This document shows, piece after piece, positions 7,602 to 15,815 of a DNA stretch of 64,000 nucleotides. This stretch comes from Sporosarcina ureae (lineage in GTDB: Bacteria; Bacillota; Bacilli; Bacillales_A; Planococcaceae), in NCBI RefSeq assembly GCF_002109325.1, contig NZ_CP015348.1, positions 897,001 to 961,000 on the forward strand, written 5' to 3'. A program made the position numbers and the translations under genes. The notes beneath the pieces were generated by a model. It searched no databases. It was not told the DNA's origin and worked only from the letters and a program-made list of their open reading frames with translations. Within the stretch, counting starts at the first letter, position 1. Every line of letters begins with the position of its first letter.

Positions 7602-9002
7602 ATGACAGCAACTACTGAGAAAATCGTCCAAGCCCTGAAAAAGGTATTAACCGATGAACAAGTAACGATCAATGAAACCGTGCGCGAACTTCATGGTAAA
7701 GATGAGTCTTACCATACGATGAAACTTCCGGATATTGTGGCGTTCCCTTCGTGTACGGAAGACGTCAGCAACATCATGCGCATCTCAAAAGAACTGCACG
7801 TTGCGGTCATTCCATTCGGACTTGGCTCAAGTCTAGAAGGCAGTGTCATCCCTGATAACGGTGGGATCACAATCGACTTTTCAAACATGAACGCGATTCT
7901 AGATGTGCGCGCAGAAGATTTCCTCGTTACTGTACAACCGGGCGTTACGCGTACTCAATTAAATAAGGAACTGAAGAAACATGGGTTATTCTTCTCTGTC
8001 GATCCAGGAGCAGACGCGACACTTGGAGGCATGGCAGCAACGAATGCTAGCGGTACGACTTCCGTCAAATACGGCGTCATGCGTGATCAAGTACGTGATC
8101 TGGAAGTTGTTACGGCTGACGGAACTGTTATACATACTGGTAATAAAGCAGCTAAATCTGCGTCGGGTCTCCATTTGAACGGATTATTCGTCGGCTCTGA
8201 AGGAACTCTTGGTTGCTTCACTGAGCTGACATTGCGCGTCTATGGTATTCCTGAATTCACAACGGCAGCTCGCGCATCCTTTCCTTCTGTAAAAGATGCG
8301 GTAGAAGCCGTAGTATCCATCCTGCAAGCTGGCATTCCAATCGCGCGCGTGGAATTAGTCGACGAACCATCGATGCGTCAAGTAAATATATTCAGTGAAA
8401 CGGAGTATAAAGAACAGCCAACACTATTCCTAGAATTCCATGGCAATGAAGCCGGACTTCAACAAGACGTCGAATTCACGAAAGAAATTGTGGCGGATCA
8501 TCACTGTGAAAACATTGAGTTTGAAACGGACAATGCCGAACGCAATCGATTGTGGGAGGCTCGACACAACTTGGCTTATGCTTTCATTCACGGCAACCCA
8601 GGTAAGAAGCTAATGGTGACGGATGTGTGCTTGCCTATTTCAGAACTAGCAGATGCAGTCAATCATGCGCGTGAAGTCGTTGAATCATTGAATGTGCCAG
8701 CCGGAATTGTCGGCCACGTTGGTGACGGTAACTTCCACGTACTATTGATGATGGACGTCAACGATCCAGCTGAAATCGCCAAAGCGGATGAGTTGAATGA
8801 AAAAATTGTTCTGTATGCACTCGAGCGTGGCGGTACATGTACTGGAGAGCATGGCGTAGGAATCGGCAAACAGAAATACCAGCAACAAGAACATGGCCCT
8901 GCCCTTCTAGTCATGCAAAAAATCAAACAAGCTCTCGATCCGGATCATTTACTCAATCCAAATAAAATCTTCCACCTTGATTTAGAGGTGACAAAGCCAT
9001 GA
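7602..9002 (+). CDS. FAD-linked 2-hydroxyacid dehydrogenase (D-lactate dehydrogenase/GlcD family)
   Basis: From the chosen start the protein has 466 residues, normal for GlcD/D-LDH enzymes. A PCMH-type FAD domain is marked by PFGLGSSLEGSVIP and GGMAATNASGTTSVKYG; the C-terminal FAD-oxidase domain carries GHVGDGNFH and GEHGVGIGK. It should oxidise D-lactate or glycolate to the 2-oxo acid and pass electrons to the respiratory chain. An ATG lies at 7572, but AAGGAG at 7587 places the real start at 7602. Its stop overlaps the transporter start by four bases (ATGA), so the two are translationally coupled. Lactate and glycolate cannot be distinguished here. Confidence 0.9.
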   Translation: MTATTEKIVQALKKVLTDEQVTINETVRELHGKDESYHTMKLPDIVAFPSCTEDVSNIMRISKELHVAVIPFGLGSSLEGSVIPDNGGITIDFSNMNAILDVRAEDFLVTVQPGVTRTQLNKELKKHGLFFSVDPGADATLGGMAATNASGTTSVKYGVMRDQVRDLEVVTADGTVIHTGNKAAKSASGLHLNGLFVGSEGTLGCFTELTLRVYGIPEFTTAARASFPSVKDAVEAVVSILQAGIPIARVELVDEPSMRQVNIFSETEYKEQPTLFLEFHGNEAGLQQDVEFTKEIVADHHCENIEFETDNAERNRLWEARHNLAYAFIHGNPGKKLMVTDVCLPISELADAVNHAREVVESLNVPAGIVGHVGDGNFHVLLMMDVNDPAEIAKADELNEKIVLYALERGGTCTGEHGVGIGKQKYQQQEHGPALLVMQKIKQALDPDHLLNPNKIFHLDLEVTKP

Positions 9003-9973
9003 AAGCACTCGAAGCCATTAGTTCTATAGCAGGAAAGTTCTTTGCATTTTGGGTCATCATTGTTGCGGTTATTGCATTCATGTTCCCGAGTCCTTTTCTT
9101 GGATTAGGTGCCTATATTACGATTTTATTAGGCGTCGTCATGTTTGGAATGGGACTGACATTACGCGCTGTGGATTTCAAAATCATTTTGACTAATCCGC
9201 TACCCGTGATCATTGGGGTTGCCGCACAATTTGTTGTTATGCCATTGGTTGCTTTCGGTTTAGCCTATTTATTGAAGCTACCACCTGAACTAGCAGCTGG
9301 CCTTGTATTACTTGGATCTGTTCCAGGCGGTACCGCTTCAAACGTTATGGTCTATCTGGCAAAAGGGAATCTTGCATTATCTGTCGCTATGACGTCCCTT
9401 TCCACATTATTGGCACCACTCGTCACACCGTTATTGTTATTATTGTTAGCAGGTCAATGGCTTCCGGTAGATGCGTTGTCGATGTTTAAGTCAATCGTAC
9501 AAGTGATTATCATTCCAATCGTTCTTGGGCTACTTATTCAACGGTTCTTCCCTAGAGCGGTTGCAAAAAGTGTATCCGTCGTACCGATTATTTCAGTTGT
9601 TGCTATTCTCATCATTGTCGCTGCGGTTACTTCCGCGAATGCAGGCAATGTAGCGAGTTCAGGTTTCATCGTGTTTATCGCGGTATTCTTGCATAACGGT
9701 ATCGGATTACTACTCGGCTATCTAATTGCGCTTGGACTCGGATTAAATGAAAACGACAGACGCGCCATCTCACTTGAAGTCGGCATGCAAAACTCAGGTC
9801 TTGGTGTAGCACTCGCTACCGCTCACTTCGGGCCACTCGCAGCCCTCCCCAGTGTCTGGGGTGCCATCTGGCATAATATCTCTGGTCCGATTCTAGCAAC
9901 CATTTGGTCAAAAAAGCCGACTGGCGATACCCAAGAGGATCATGTGATCAACCAAGTGAAAGTACATTCATAA
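8999..9973 (+). CDS. Bile acid:sodium symporter (BASS) family transporter
   Basis: The 324-residue polytopic protein (about nine or ten membrane segments) has the BASS motifs GSVPGGTASNVMVYLAKGN near residue 105 and EVGMQNSGLGVALATA near 260. The family moves organic acids with Na+; plant relatives carry pyruvate or glycolate, and bacterial ones other organic anions. Coupling by an ATGA overlap to a 2-hydroxyacid dehydrogenase suggests it imports that enzyme's substrate or moves its 2-oxo product. The last 25 residues are a hydrophilic tail. A terminator follows directly. Confidence 0.9.
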   Translation: MKALEAISSIAGKFFAFWVIIVAVIAFMFPSPFLGLGAYITILLGVVMFGMGLTLRAVDFKIILTNPLPVIIGVAAQFVVMPLVAFGLAYLLKLPPELAAGLVLLGSVPGGTASNVMVYLAKGNLALSVAMTSLSTLLAPLVTPLLLLLLAGQWLPVDALSMFKSIVQVIIIPIVLGLLIQRFFPRAVAKSVSVVPIISVVAILIIVAAVTSANAGNVASSGFIVFIAVFLHNGIGLLLGYLIALGLGLNENDRRAISLEVGMQNSGLGVALATAHFGPLAALPSVWGAIWHNISGPILATIWSKKPTGDTQEDHVINQVKVHS

Positions 9974-9979
9974 AAAAAG

Positions 9980-10024
9980 AAACCGCCAGACCTCGATCTT
10001 TTTGTCGAAGTCTAGCGGTTTTTA
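9980..10024 (+). terminator. Terminator of the dehydrogenase-BASS operon
   Basis: The stem aaaccgccagac / gtctagcggttt (one mismatch) is followed by a T-run, right after the transporter stop. Confidence 0.85.
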
Positions 10025-10158
10025 TACATAATGGTAAAATATATAAGTTTTTTATTACAATTCCAATTTTTGATTGTTTACCAATCTACTAATGTGCTAT
10101 CGTTAACTTTGGAAACCTACATAGGAATAGCATTTATAGATTTGGAGAGATTAACTTG

Positions 10159-11292
10159 ATGAGGAAATGGCTTGTGGCTTCATTGGTCTTTGTCTGGACC
10201 GTTGGCGGCATAATTTTATGGAATGATTGGAATACTAGAGAGTATGGACTAACTTCAGAAAAGAAAAGTACGGTGACGAGTACGGAAGCAAAGGACACGA
10301 CTGAAAAAGTAACAGAAGTGAAAGCAGAACAAAAGGTGGAAGAAACGATTAGTACTACAGCAACGATTGGAATGATCGGAGATGTGCTTTTACATAATCC
10401 CATCTACACGTATCCGAACTTTGATTTTGCATTTGAAGAAATAAAAGATAAAACGGCAAGTATTGATTTTCTATTAGCGAACCAAGAATCTATGCCAGCT
10501 GGTGTCGAACTTGGATTGTCTACGTATCCAAAATTCAACAGTCCCAAACACATACTGCCGGCTTTGCAAAACATTGGTGTCGATATGGTTACCTTCGCGA
10601 ACAACCATACATTCGATAAAGGAGAAGCCAGTGTACGAAAGTCAATTGAGCATGCAAATGAATATGGGCTTGAGTATGTTGGCGCCTATGAATCATTTAA
10701 AGATCGCAAGACGCAACGGATTGTCGAAGTCAACGGCATCAAAATTGGAGTACTTGCCTATACATATGGCACAAACGTGGAGCTAGACTTGCACGACAAA
10801 GAGTACTTGGTCAACTACATCGACCGTGAACGGATGGAAAATGAAATTAAAGAAATGAAACCGATGGTAGACGTTACAATCGTATCATTGCATTGGGGGC
10901 CTGAATATCATCTCGAAACGTCTGAAGATCAAGCAGAACTTGCACAATTCGTTTCAGATGCGGGTGCAGATGTACTATTTGGACATCATCCACACGTCTT
11001 ACAACGCTATGGAGAAGTAGGAAACACGAAAGTTTTCTTCTCACTTGGCAACTTCTATTCCGCTCAACCATTTGACTATACGAACTTTGGCGGAATCGCT
11101 AAGCTATCGGTGACAAAAGAACAAACAGGCGATCAAAAAACGGTAACTATCGAAGATCCACGATTTTTCCCAACTGGCGTCATTCGAGATCGAGATAGGC
11201 GTTTCAAAGTCGTCCCCCTTAGCAAAGCTAACCCAACGATTAAATACAATGATGAATGGGTTGAAAACCATGTAGGCGTACCAAAATGGTAA
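10159..11292 (+). CDS. CapA-family metallophosphatase-like protein
   Basis: This is a membrane-anchored protein (signal anchor at residues 4-22, then a Thr/Glu/Lys-rich linker) with a PGA_cap metallophosphatase domain. Metal-ligand motifs appear in order: IGMIGDVLLHN, FANNHTFDKG, SLHWGPEY, FGHHPHVLQ and FFSLGNF. CapA/PgsA proteins act in poly-gamma-glutamate export or anchoring, but no pgsB/pgsC genes are near, so polyglutamate synthesis here is not implied. TTG at 10156 is directly followed by ATG at 10159, and GGAGAG favours the ATG. It is monocistronic between terminators and acts outside the membrane. Confidence 0.87.
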   Translation: MRKWLVASLVFVWTVGGIILWNDWNTREYGLTSEKKSTVTSTEAKDTTEKVTEVKAEQKVEETISTTATIGMIGDVLLHNPIYTYPNFDFAFEEIKDKTASIDFLLANQESMPAGVELGLSTYPKFNSPKHILPALQNIGVDMVTFANNHTFDKGEASVRKSIEHANEYGLEYVGAYESFKDRKTQRIVEVNGIKIGVLAYTYGTNVELDLHDKEYLVNYIDRERMENEIKEMKPMVDVTIVSLHWGPEYHLETSEDQAELAQFVSDAGADVLFGHHPHVLQRYGEVGNTKVFFSLGNFYSAQPFDYTNFGGIAKLSVTKEQTGDQKTVTIEDPRFFPTGVIRDRDRRFKVVPLSKANPTIKYNDEWVENHVGVPKW

Positions 11293-11307
11293 CATTCCCG
11301 AACACTG

Positions 11308-11345
11308 AAAAAGCCTTTCTAATCCTAGGATTAGAAAGGCTTTTT
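11308..11345. terminator. Strong bidirectional terminator
   Basis: A perfect 18-bp stem (aaaaagcctttctaatcc and its complement) with almost no loop serves both the capA-like gene and the convergent SCO1 gene. Confidence 0.9.
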
Positions 11346-11367
11346 CATATAGTTACATCTTTTCGGC

Positions 11368-11940
11368 TTACGCGCCGAGTACCGTCTTGACGTCTTCTAT
11401 TAACAATTCATTCTCAGTCGCTGTCAGCCCATCGTATCTTTTCACAATCTCACCGTCAGGGTTTACTAAATAAAAGTAATAGCTATGGGCGCGTTGATCT
11501 AGCGCTCCCTTTTCCAATATAGAAAGGAAAGTGTTTTTTGAAATATCTTGGATCGTTTCAAAATCATAGCCTGTCAAAAAACTCATCGTATTCAAATCCG
11601 CTCCAAAATCCGCAGCATACTTCTTCAGCACTTCAGGTGTATCATAATCAGGATCTATACCGAATGATACAATTTGAGGTTTCAGACCCTCTTCTTTTAA
11701 TTTTTCTTGAACATCGACCATATTCGCTGTTGTTCTTGGGCAGACTGTAATGCAGTTCGTATAGGAGAAATACGCAATCCACCAGTCCCCTTTTAAATCA
11801 TCCAATCCAAGAGGTTTGTCATCTTGTGTAGTAAATGTAAAATCAGGTATTTTTTCAGACATATTTGTTTCGATTTTCTTATTACATGCACTCAGAAATA
11901 AAATGGTCGCGCATAAAAGAATAGCTACTTTAATTTTCAT
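11368..11940 (-). CDS. SCO1/SenC-family lipoprotein (copy A)
   Basis: A 190-residue thioredoxin-fold lipoprotein: signal peptide with lipobox LSAC and Cys19, copper/redox motif CITVCPRT, and the conserved His in RAHSYYFYLVNPDG. SCO proteins deliver copper to, or reduce cysteines of, cytochrome oxidase CuA; some have a general thiol role. An upstream ATG at 12000 would bury the signal peptide; AGGAGG before 11940 fixes the start. It is a close paralogue of the SCO1 gene at 18883 and lies beside a decayed GMC-oxidoreductase fragment, while the other copy lies beside an intact one. Confidence 0.9.
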   Translation of the reverse strand: MKIKVAILLCATILFLSACNKKIETNMSEKIPDFTFTTQDDKPLGLDDLKGDWWIAYFSYTNCITVCPRTTANMVDVQEKLKEEGLKPQIVSFGIDPDYDTPEVLKKYAADFGADLNTMSFLTGYDFETIQDISKNTFLSILEKGALDQRAHSYYFYLVNPDGEIVKRYDGLTATENELLIEDVKTVLGA

Positions 11941-12146
11941 GAAGATCCTCCTACTTTTGGTATATCGCAATGAAGAAAGTAAGTATACCACATTCGACAT
12001 CTATTTATAATTGCAGTTTACTCATTGTCTAACCCCGGTCTTGGAATGATTGTATCATCATTTCCTTGTTCAATGTGAATGAGCTATTTTTGTTGAAACT
12101 ATTCTATAAGCCAAATGTAGTGTTATTTATTAGTTATATCAAAAAA

Positions 12147-12290
12147 ATAGCAGATGCAGAACTTACAAAAGCAGGATAAAACGTAGTCATATTAGAACGA
12201 GGTAAAAACAAATAGCATGAAGTCTTCATCGGAAAGAAAGATGAATTACGCCACTCTAAAAGATATGAGCAGAAGGCGGCAATGTTGTAG
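12147..12290 (+). pseudogene. Decayed N-terminal fragment of a GMC oxidoreductase
   Basis: Reading + frame from 12147 gives AELTKAG, a stop, NVVILERGKNK, a stop, then FIGKKDELRHSKRYEQK. This aligns with residues 24-65 of the intact GMC oxidoreductase at 19538 (AELTKKGYKVVGLERGK, FVGSKDELRYD). Two in-frame stops, no start and no downstream FAD-domain sequence show it is dead. It diverges from the intact gene at enough positions to derive from a related paralogue rather than a recent copy. Confidence 0.75.
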
Positions 12291-12330
12291 CTGCATCACT
12301 TGAGAAAAATGCTTGATTTGAATGAAAAAA

Positions 12331-12373
12331 CACGCCATCTATTCGTCTAAAAAGACAAATGACGGCGTATTTT
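12331..12373. terminator. Imperfect terminator hairpin
   Basis: CGCC-AT-C...TCGTCT pairs imperfectly with AGACAAATGACGGCG, flanked by an A-run and a T-run. It lies downstream of the convergent OsmC-like gene and the GMC remnant. Confidence 0.6.
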
Positions 12374-12403
12374 TATACCTATTTATAACCTGGCTCCATA
12401 CAA

Positions 12404-12883
12404 TCACTTAATATGCAACGTAACGTCTTCTTTCAAGCTAGAGAGAATCGGTGAACGTTCAATTGCAATGGCCGCAATCTCTGCTAGATGTCCTTTATTC
12501 GTAGCAGACTGTGCTGATAAGACGATCATTGGTTTCGTAATTCCACTATTTCCACTTTGAATTCCTAAAAACGGTGCTTTATCACATACCCCACTGAAGA
12601 CAATTTCCGCTCGATCCACAATTACACCTTGATTATGTGCTTCTAAATGAAATGTAACGCCAAAACTAGTAGTTGCGGCAGCGATCAATAACTCAATCGG
12701 CATCACTTGCTTTTCTCCTGGCTTCGCAAATCCTTCTAAATCAATTTCGTGCAGATCTTTCGTTTCAAGCGATATCATTTCACCCACTACATAATGACAC
12801 GTCCCCTGCCATTCACTAATGGCGAGTGACGGATCTTGCTCTATCAATCGTTTAATTTCAGTCATGATTTTAGTTGTACTCAT
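12404..12883 (-). CDS. OsmC-family protein lacking the catalytic cysteines
   Basis: This 159-residue protein shows the OsmC/Ohr fold: VMPIELLIAAATTSFGVTFHLEA in the middle, then AEIVFSGVCDKAPFL, and AEIAAIAIERSPILSSL near the end. Ohr/OsmC enzymes reduce organic hydroperoxides with one Cys in the central helix and one in an E-x-C-P motif. Here those sites read TTSFG and ERSPI, so both are apparently lost; the only Cys in the second half is in GVCDKAP. AGGAGG precedes the ATG. It may be a non-peroxidatic OsmC relative. It is monocistronic. Confidence 0.8.
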   Translation of the reverse strand: MSTTKIMTEIKRLIEQDPSLAISEWQGTCHYVVGEMISLETKDLHEIDLEGFAKPGEKQVMPIELLIAAATTSFGVTFHLEAHNQGVIVDRAEIVFSGVCDKAPFLGIQSGNSGITKPMIVLSAQSATNKGHLAEIAAIAIERSPILSSLKEDVTLHIK

Positions 12884-13139
12884 ATTATGGCCTCCTGTTT
12901 ATCTAAGATGTATTTAGTGTATATGCAAATCAGGAAAGTCTAATCCACTCTGACTGTATTGCCCCCTAGTATAGGTTGCTAGGCGAGCGTGTTGTAGATG
13001 AAGTGATTCCTTACGTGTTAAAAAGTTTATACTACTCATTTCCTTTACCATGATTATATACTGAATCTCTTCAATTAGTGGAACTACTATCCACTCTCGT
13101 CGTATATATATTATAATCAAAAATCAAAGAGGTGATGGG

Positions 13140-13559
13140 ATGAAAAAGAAAGTTGTTATAGGGTCCATTCTAGTGCTGCTGATCGTACTAGTTTTCGCCT
13201 CGACTTTCCTACATAGGGCGACTGAAGATCCGATTCTTGCCAAGCGAATTGAGGAACAAGCCAACAGTGGTGTGATGAAAATCCCATTGAGTACATTAAC
13301 AAATTTCGACTGGGATCAAGCCATGGTCTTCGGTCCATATACTTCGAGAGAAATGATTGAGGAAAGTTTGGATATTACAGTCAAAGGCAGTATACAAAAT
13401 ATTGATTTTAGAGATGATCTATTCTTGCTTGTTTTTGCTAACGGCAAGTATGCGGTTAAAACTGTTGAACTACCTAGAAGAACTTTTGATTTTACCAACA
13501 ATAATTTTATACTAACGCCGACCTATGACGGGTTAAATATCAGTCGTTATTCGCAATAG
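13140..13559 (+). CDS. Signal-anchored small protein of unknown function
   Basis: The 139-residue protein has a strong N-terminal hydrophobic segment (residues 4-23) after KKK and an extracytoplasmic domain with FDWDQAMVFGPYTSREMIEE near residue 58 and DDLFLLVFANGKY near 100. Similar small anchored proteins with a 'FDWD..FGPY' motif occur in Bacillales, but I know no function. GAGGTGATGGG precedes the ATG. It is monocistronic. Confidence 0.75.
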   Translation: MKKKVVIGSILVLLIVLVFASTFLHRATEDPILAKRIEEQANSGVMKIPLSTLTNFDWDQAMVFGPYTSREMIEESLDITVKGSIQNIDFRDDLFLLVFANGKYAVKTVELPRRTFDFTNNNFILTPTYDGLNISRYSQ

Positions 13560-13648
13560 AATTGACGCAACTATAAACGGTATGGTGAAGTTTCAAGAAA
13601 AGCATCCCCCTCGTTGCACACTATATAGAGAATAAATCCAAAAGGGAT

Positions 13649-13690
13649 AGTGCGTGTGGAAATCTTTTGTCCACACGCACTTTTTCTTTT
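13649..13690 (+). terminator. Intrinsic terminator
   Basis: A perfect 12-bp stem (agtgcgtgtgga / tccacacgcact) is followed by TTTTTCTTTTC. It lies 90 bases after the small anchored protein gene. Confidence 0.85.
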
Positions 13691-13881
13691 CTTTGTAGTT
13701 TTCTTAAATGCTTAGGTTATTGCTAGGTGCAAAACTCTCCCATGGAACGGAGCAAATTTGTCTACTACATAGACTGTTTTGCTCTCTTCGTACAATCTAT
13801 TTGAGCAAAATATAAAACAAAAAAACCCTTTTTTGCTCTATATAGAGTAAAGAAAGTAAATGGGATACTAAATAAACGATT
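13691..13881. other. AT-rich spacer with repeated GAGCAAAA/TTTTGCTC words
   Basis: The spacer holds several copies of GAGCAAA or its complement (near 13761, 13783, 13803 and 13836). The pair gagcaaaa / ttttgctc at 13803-13840 could form a weak hairpin downstream of the HNH gene. No open frame with a ribosome site is seen. Confidence 0.3.
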
Positions 13882-14802
13882 TTATTTTTTGAGCATATGC
13901 TTCTTATGCCATTTAAAGTAATATTTATTTTCTTCCATACGTACAATTTTCACTTTTGGATGTATTGCATACTTCTCATAATCCTCTTCCGGAATTTGCG
14001 AAGAAATATGGATCTTTCCCTGACCATCGAATGCGATGAAACCTTCGTCATATAGTGCCGCATGATTACGGCATAGTAATAGCCCATTATACCGATTTAA
14101 TCTTTCCGCTTCAGTGCTATCCTTCCAGGGCTTGGAATGACTAGCTTTCAACAAAGCGGGTAGCTTAATTTCACAAATCGCACATGTACCATTCCATTGA
14201 TCCATCAATTCATTTCTGAACTTCTGTTTGCCTAGCCGCACTTTCGTTTTAGCTTTCGATTCCGTTTCAGTCAACATAGGGATGAACGTATTATGTTCGG
14301 TTCTTTTCACAATCCCAATAGCAAATTCCAACTGTTCGTCATCTTCTACAAAAATATTCAACTCACCAATCAGTTCCACTAACTTAATCAATAATTCTTC
14401 ATTACACGGATATAGGTAGCCTTGATTTCCATTTGAATCTTGTTGGAATGGAGAATATTTCATCGGGAGGTAAGGTTCGATATGAGTAAAATGATCGCGA
14501 ACATTTAATGGAATTTCTAACTCATGATACTCTAAGTGAACTAGATATCCTTCTTCATTGTCTTCTAGATGTGTCCTCATACTCGAAGGCTTTTCTGCGA
14601 TCACATAGTCAGATGTAGCCACGCTCATTGCGACAATATATCCTTTCACGTAATGCAGGATCCGATCTCCTGCACGCACTTCCCTTACGCGCTCCCATGA
14701 ATGTTGCTCTTGTCCAATACGATCTTTTCGGGGTGTCCAAATGATTCCTACTTCTCGTTCTTCGTGATATGTACGTCCTTGCATGACGATGAAACTTTGC
14801 AT
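13882..14802 (-). CDS. HNH endonuclease with EVE/PUA-like N-terminal domain
   Basis: From the chosen ATG the protein has 306 residues. Residues 1-150 resemble the EVE/PUA-like modified-base-binding fold (FIVMQGRTYHEER, GIIWTPR, WERVREVRAGDRILHYVKGYIVAMS). The C-terminus is an HNH_2-type nuclease: Cys217 and Cys220 in GTCAIC, ASHSKPW with His232, NRYNGLLLC with Asn249, RNH with His257, and Asp262. This pairing is seen in modification-dependent (type IV) restriction enzymes such as ScoMcrA-like proteins. AAAGGAG places the start at 14802; an upstream ATG at 14904 would run into a neighbour's terminator. No methyltransferase adjoins, consistent with type IV. Activity is inferred. Confidence 0.8.
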   Translation of the reverse strand: MQSFIVMQGRTYHEEREVGIIWTPRKDRIGQEQHSWERVREVRAGDRILHYVKGYIVAMSVATSDYVIAEKPSSMRTHLEDNEEGYLVHLEYHELEIPLNVRDHFTHIEPYLPMKYSPFQQDSNGNQGYLYPCNEELLIKLVELIGELNIFVEDDEQLEFAIGIVKRTEHNTFIPMLTETESKAKTKVRLGKQKFRNELMDQWNGTCAICEIKLPALLKASHSKPWKDSTEAERLNRYNGLLLCRNHAALYDEGFIAFDGQGKIHISSQIPEEDYEKYAIHPKVKIVRMEENKYYFKWHKKHMLKK

Positions 14803-14887
14803 CAATGAGAACTCCTTTCTGAACCGATTTCGTATACTAGTACTCTTATCATATCTGGTACGGTTAAAAAGTGCATTCTTTGCAAAC

Positions 14888-14930
14888 GAAAAACTGCAGA
14901 CCACTCTACTTAGTGGGGTGTCTGCAGTTC
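14888..14930 (-). terminator. Terminator of the helical protein gene
   Basis: The stem aactgcagac / gtctgcagtt contains a nested ccact / agtgg stem; on the minus strand it ends in a T-run, 37 bases after the 14967 stop. Confidence 0.8.
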
Positions 14931-14966
14931 GATTGTTTTGTATTTAATTATCGTATGAAGGAAGAT

Positions 14967-15359
14967 TTACTTCTCAAACATACTCTCAATCAATTCTTCC
15001 ATATCCTCTGCGGCGTGCAGTTCCTTCGACTGGAGGGCATCCAGCTCACCGTTCTCCATCGCTTCCACGCTGAACTTCTTCGTCTTCTCTTCTACACAGT
15101 TGACGAATATCGTATAGGCTTCTTTTAGTTCATTGCCTTCCGTTTCAAACGCGTTCGGAACTTCCAATGCATTCATGTCAGCGAGGATCTGCTTGAACTC
15201 TTCTACTTTAACTAGCCATTGTTCTTTCATAGCTGAAATATCGAGTTCTTGTTTAGAAATAAATTCTTCAGAAATTCCTTCGTATTCTTCTGACGCTATA
15301 ATCAAGCGTTCATGTAATCCAATGATTTTCTGTAAGTAATCTTTTCTGCTGAGTGCCAT
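14967..15359 (-). CDS. Helical hypothetical protein
   Basis: A 130-residue, acidic, almost entirely helical protein with no signal peptide or membrane segment. Glu/Lys-rich heptad-like stretches (SRKDYLQKIIGLHERLI, then KVEEFKQILADMNALEVP) suggest a helical bundle or coiled coil. AAGGAGATGATACT precedes the ATG, so it is a real gene. I do not recognise the family and the neighbours give no functional clue. Confidence 0.65.
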   Translation of the reverse strand: MALSRKDYLQKIIGLHERLIIASEEYEGISEEFISKQELDISAMKEQWLVKVEEFKQILADMNALEVPNAFETEGNELKEAYTIFVNCVEEKTKKFSVEAMENGELDALQSKELHAAEDMEELIESMFEK

Positions 15360-15573
15360 AGTATCATCTCCTTGTATGAGTATACCTGTTTAGTATTTCA
15401 TCATACATCTTCCAATGCAAACGGGAGGGTTCGGGCACTTCTTTCTTACTTCTTGAAATTGAAGTTCTTGTCTTTTTCATCAACTATAACGAGTACTTGA
15501 TCCATCACATAGTTTCAATCGCTAGTATGTCTGTAATACTTGTATCACGCTATTTAAACGATTATGTATACAC

Positions 15574-15638
15574 ACCAGACCGGCTCTATATAGCGAGCGG
15601 TTGGTTGACGGCTTATGCAAAACAGGTGCCGGTCTGGT
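15574..15638. repeat. Structured hairpin element, copy A
   Basis: A perfect 11-bp stem (accagaccggc / gccggtctggt) encloses a 43-base loop containing agcgagcggttggttgacgg, nearly identical to copy B. T-rich sequence follows on the + strand. The loop resembles the 21-bp repeat array at 166. Confidence 0.75.
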
Positions 15639-15699
15639 ATGTTTTCTATTTCTTGCTTCGATAGTGCTTCCCATGGTTATTGCTCATGTTACATATAAT

Positions 15700-15770
15700 G
15701 AAAACCAGGCTGGCTCTATAAGCGAGCGGTTGGTTGACGGCTAGTGCTGAACAGGTGCCAACCTGGTTTC
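15700..15770. repeat. Structured hairpin element, copy B
   Basis: The stem is gaaaaccaggctggc / gccaacctggtttc, different in sequence from copy A yet still paired; its one non-Watson-Crick position would be G.U in minus-strand RNA. The loop shares agcgagcggttggttgacgg and acaggtgcc with copy A. The minus-strand reading ends in ggttttcatt, so it could also terminate the anti-sigma operon. Confidence 0.75.
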
Positions 15771-15815
15771 TTTGAGGCTATATTTGGCATCACCTCCTTT
15801 AAAGTCTTTAACAGA

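Noticed and set aside
10159-11292. Poly-gamma-glutamate capsule locus
   Set aside because: Only a CapA-like gene is present; pgsB and pgsC equivalents are absent and the gene is monocistronic between terminators.
12914-13120. 68-codon minus-strand frame between the OsmC-like gene and the small anchored protein gene
   Set aside because: There is no ribosome site at the first ATG, an internal start has only a weak one, and composition and motifs give no support for a real protein.
14805-14904. N-terminal extension of the HNH nuclease
   Set aside because: The extension overlaps the downstream terminator of the 14967 gene, whereas AAAGGAG is ideally placed for the ATG at 14802.
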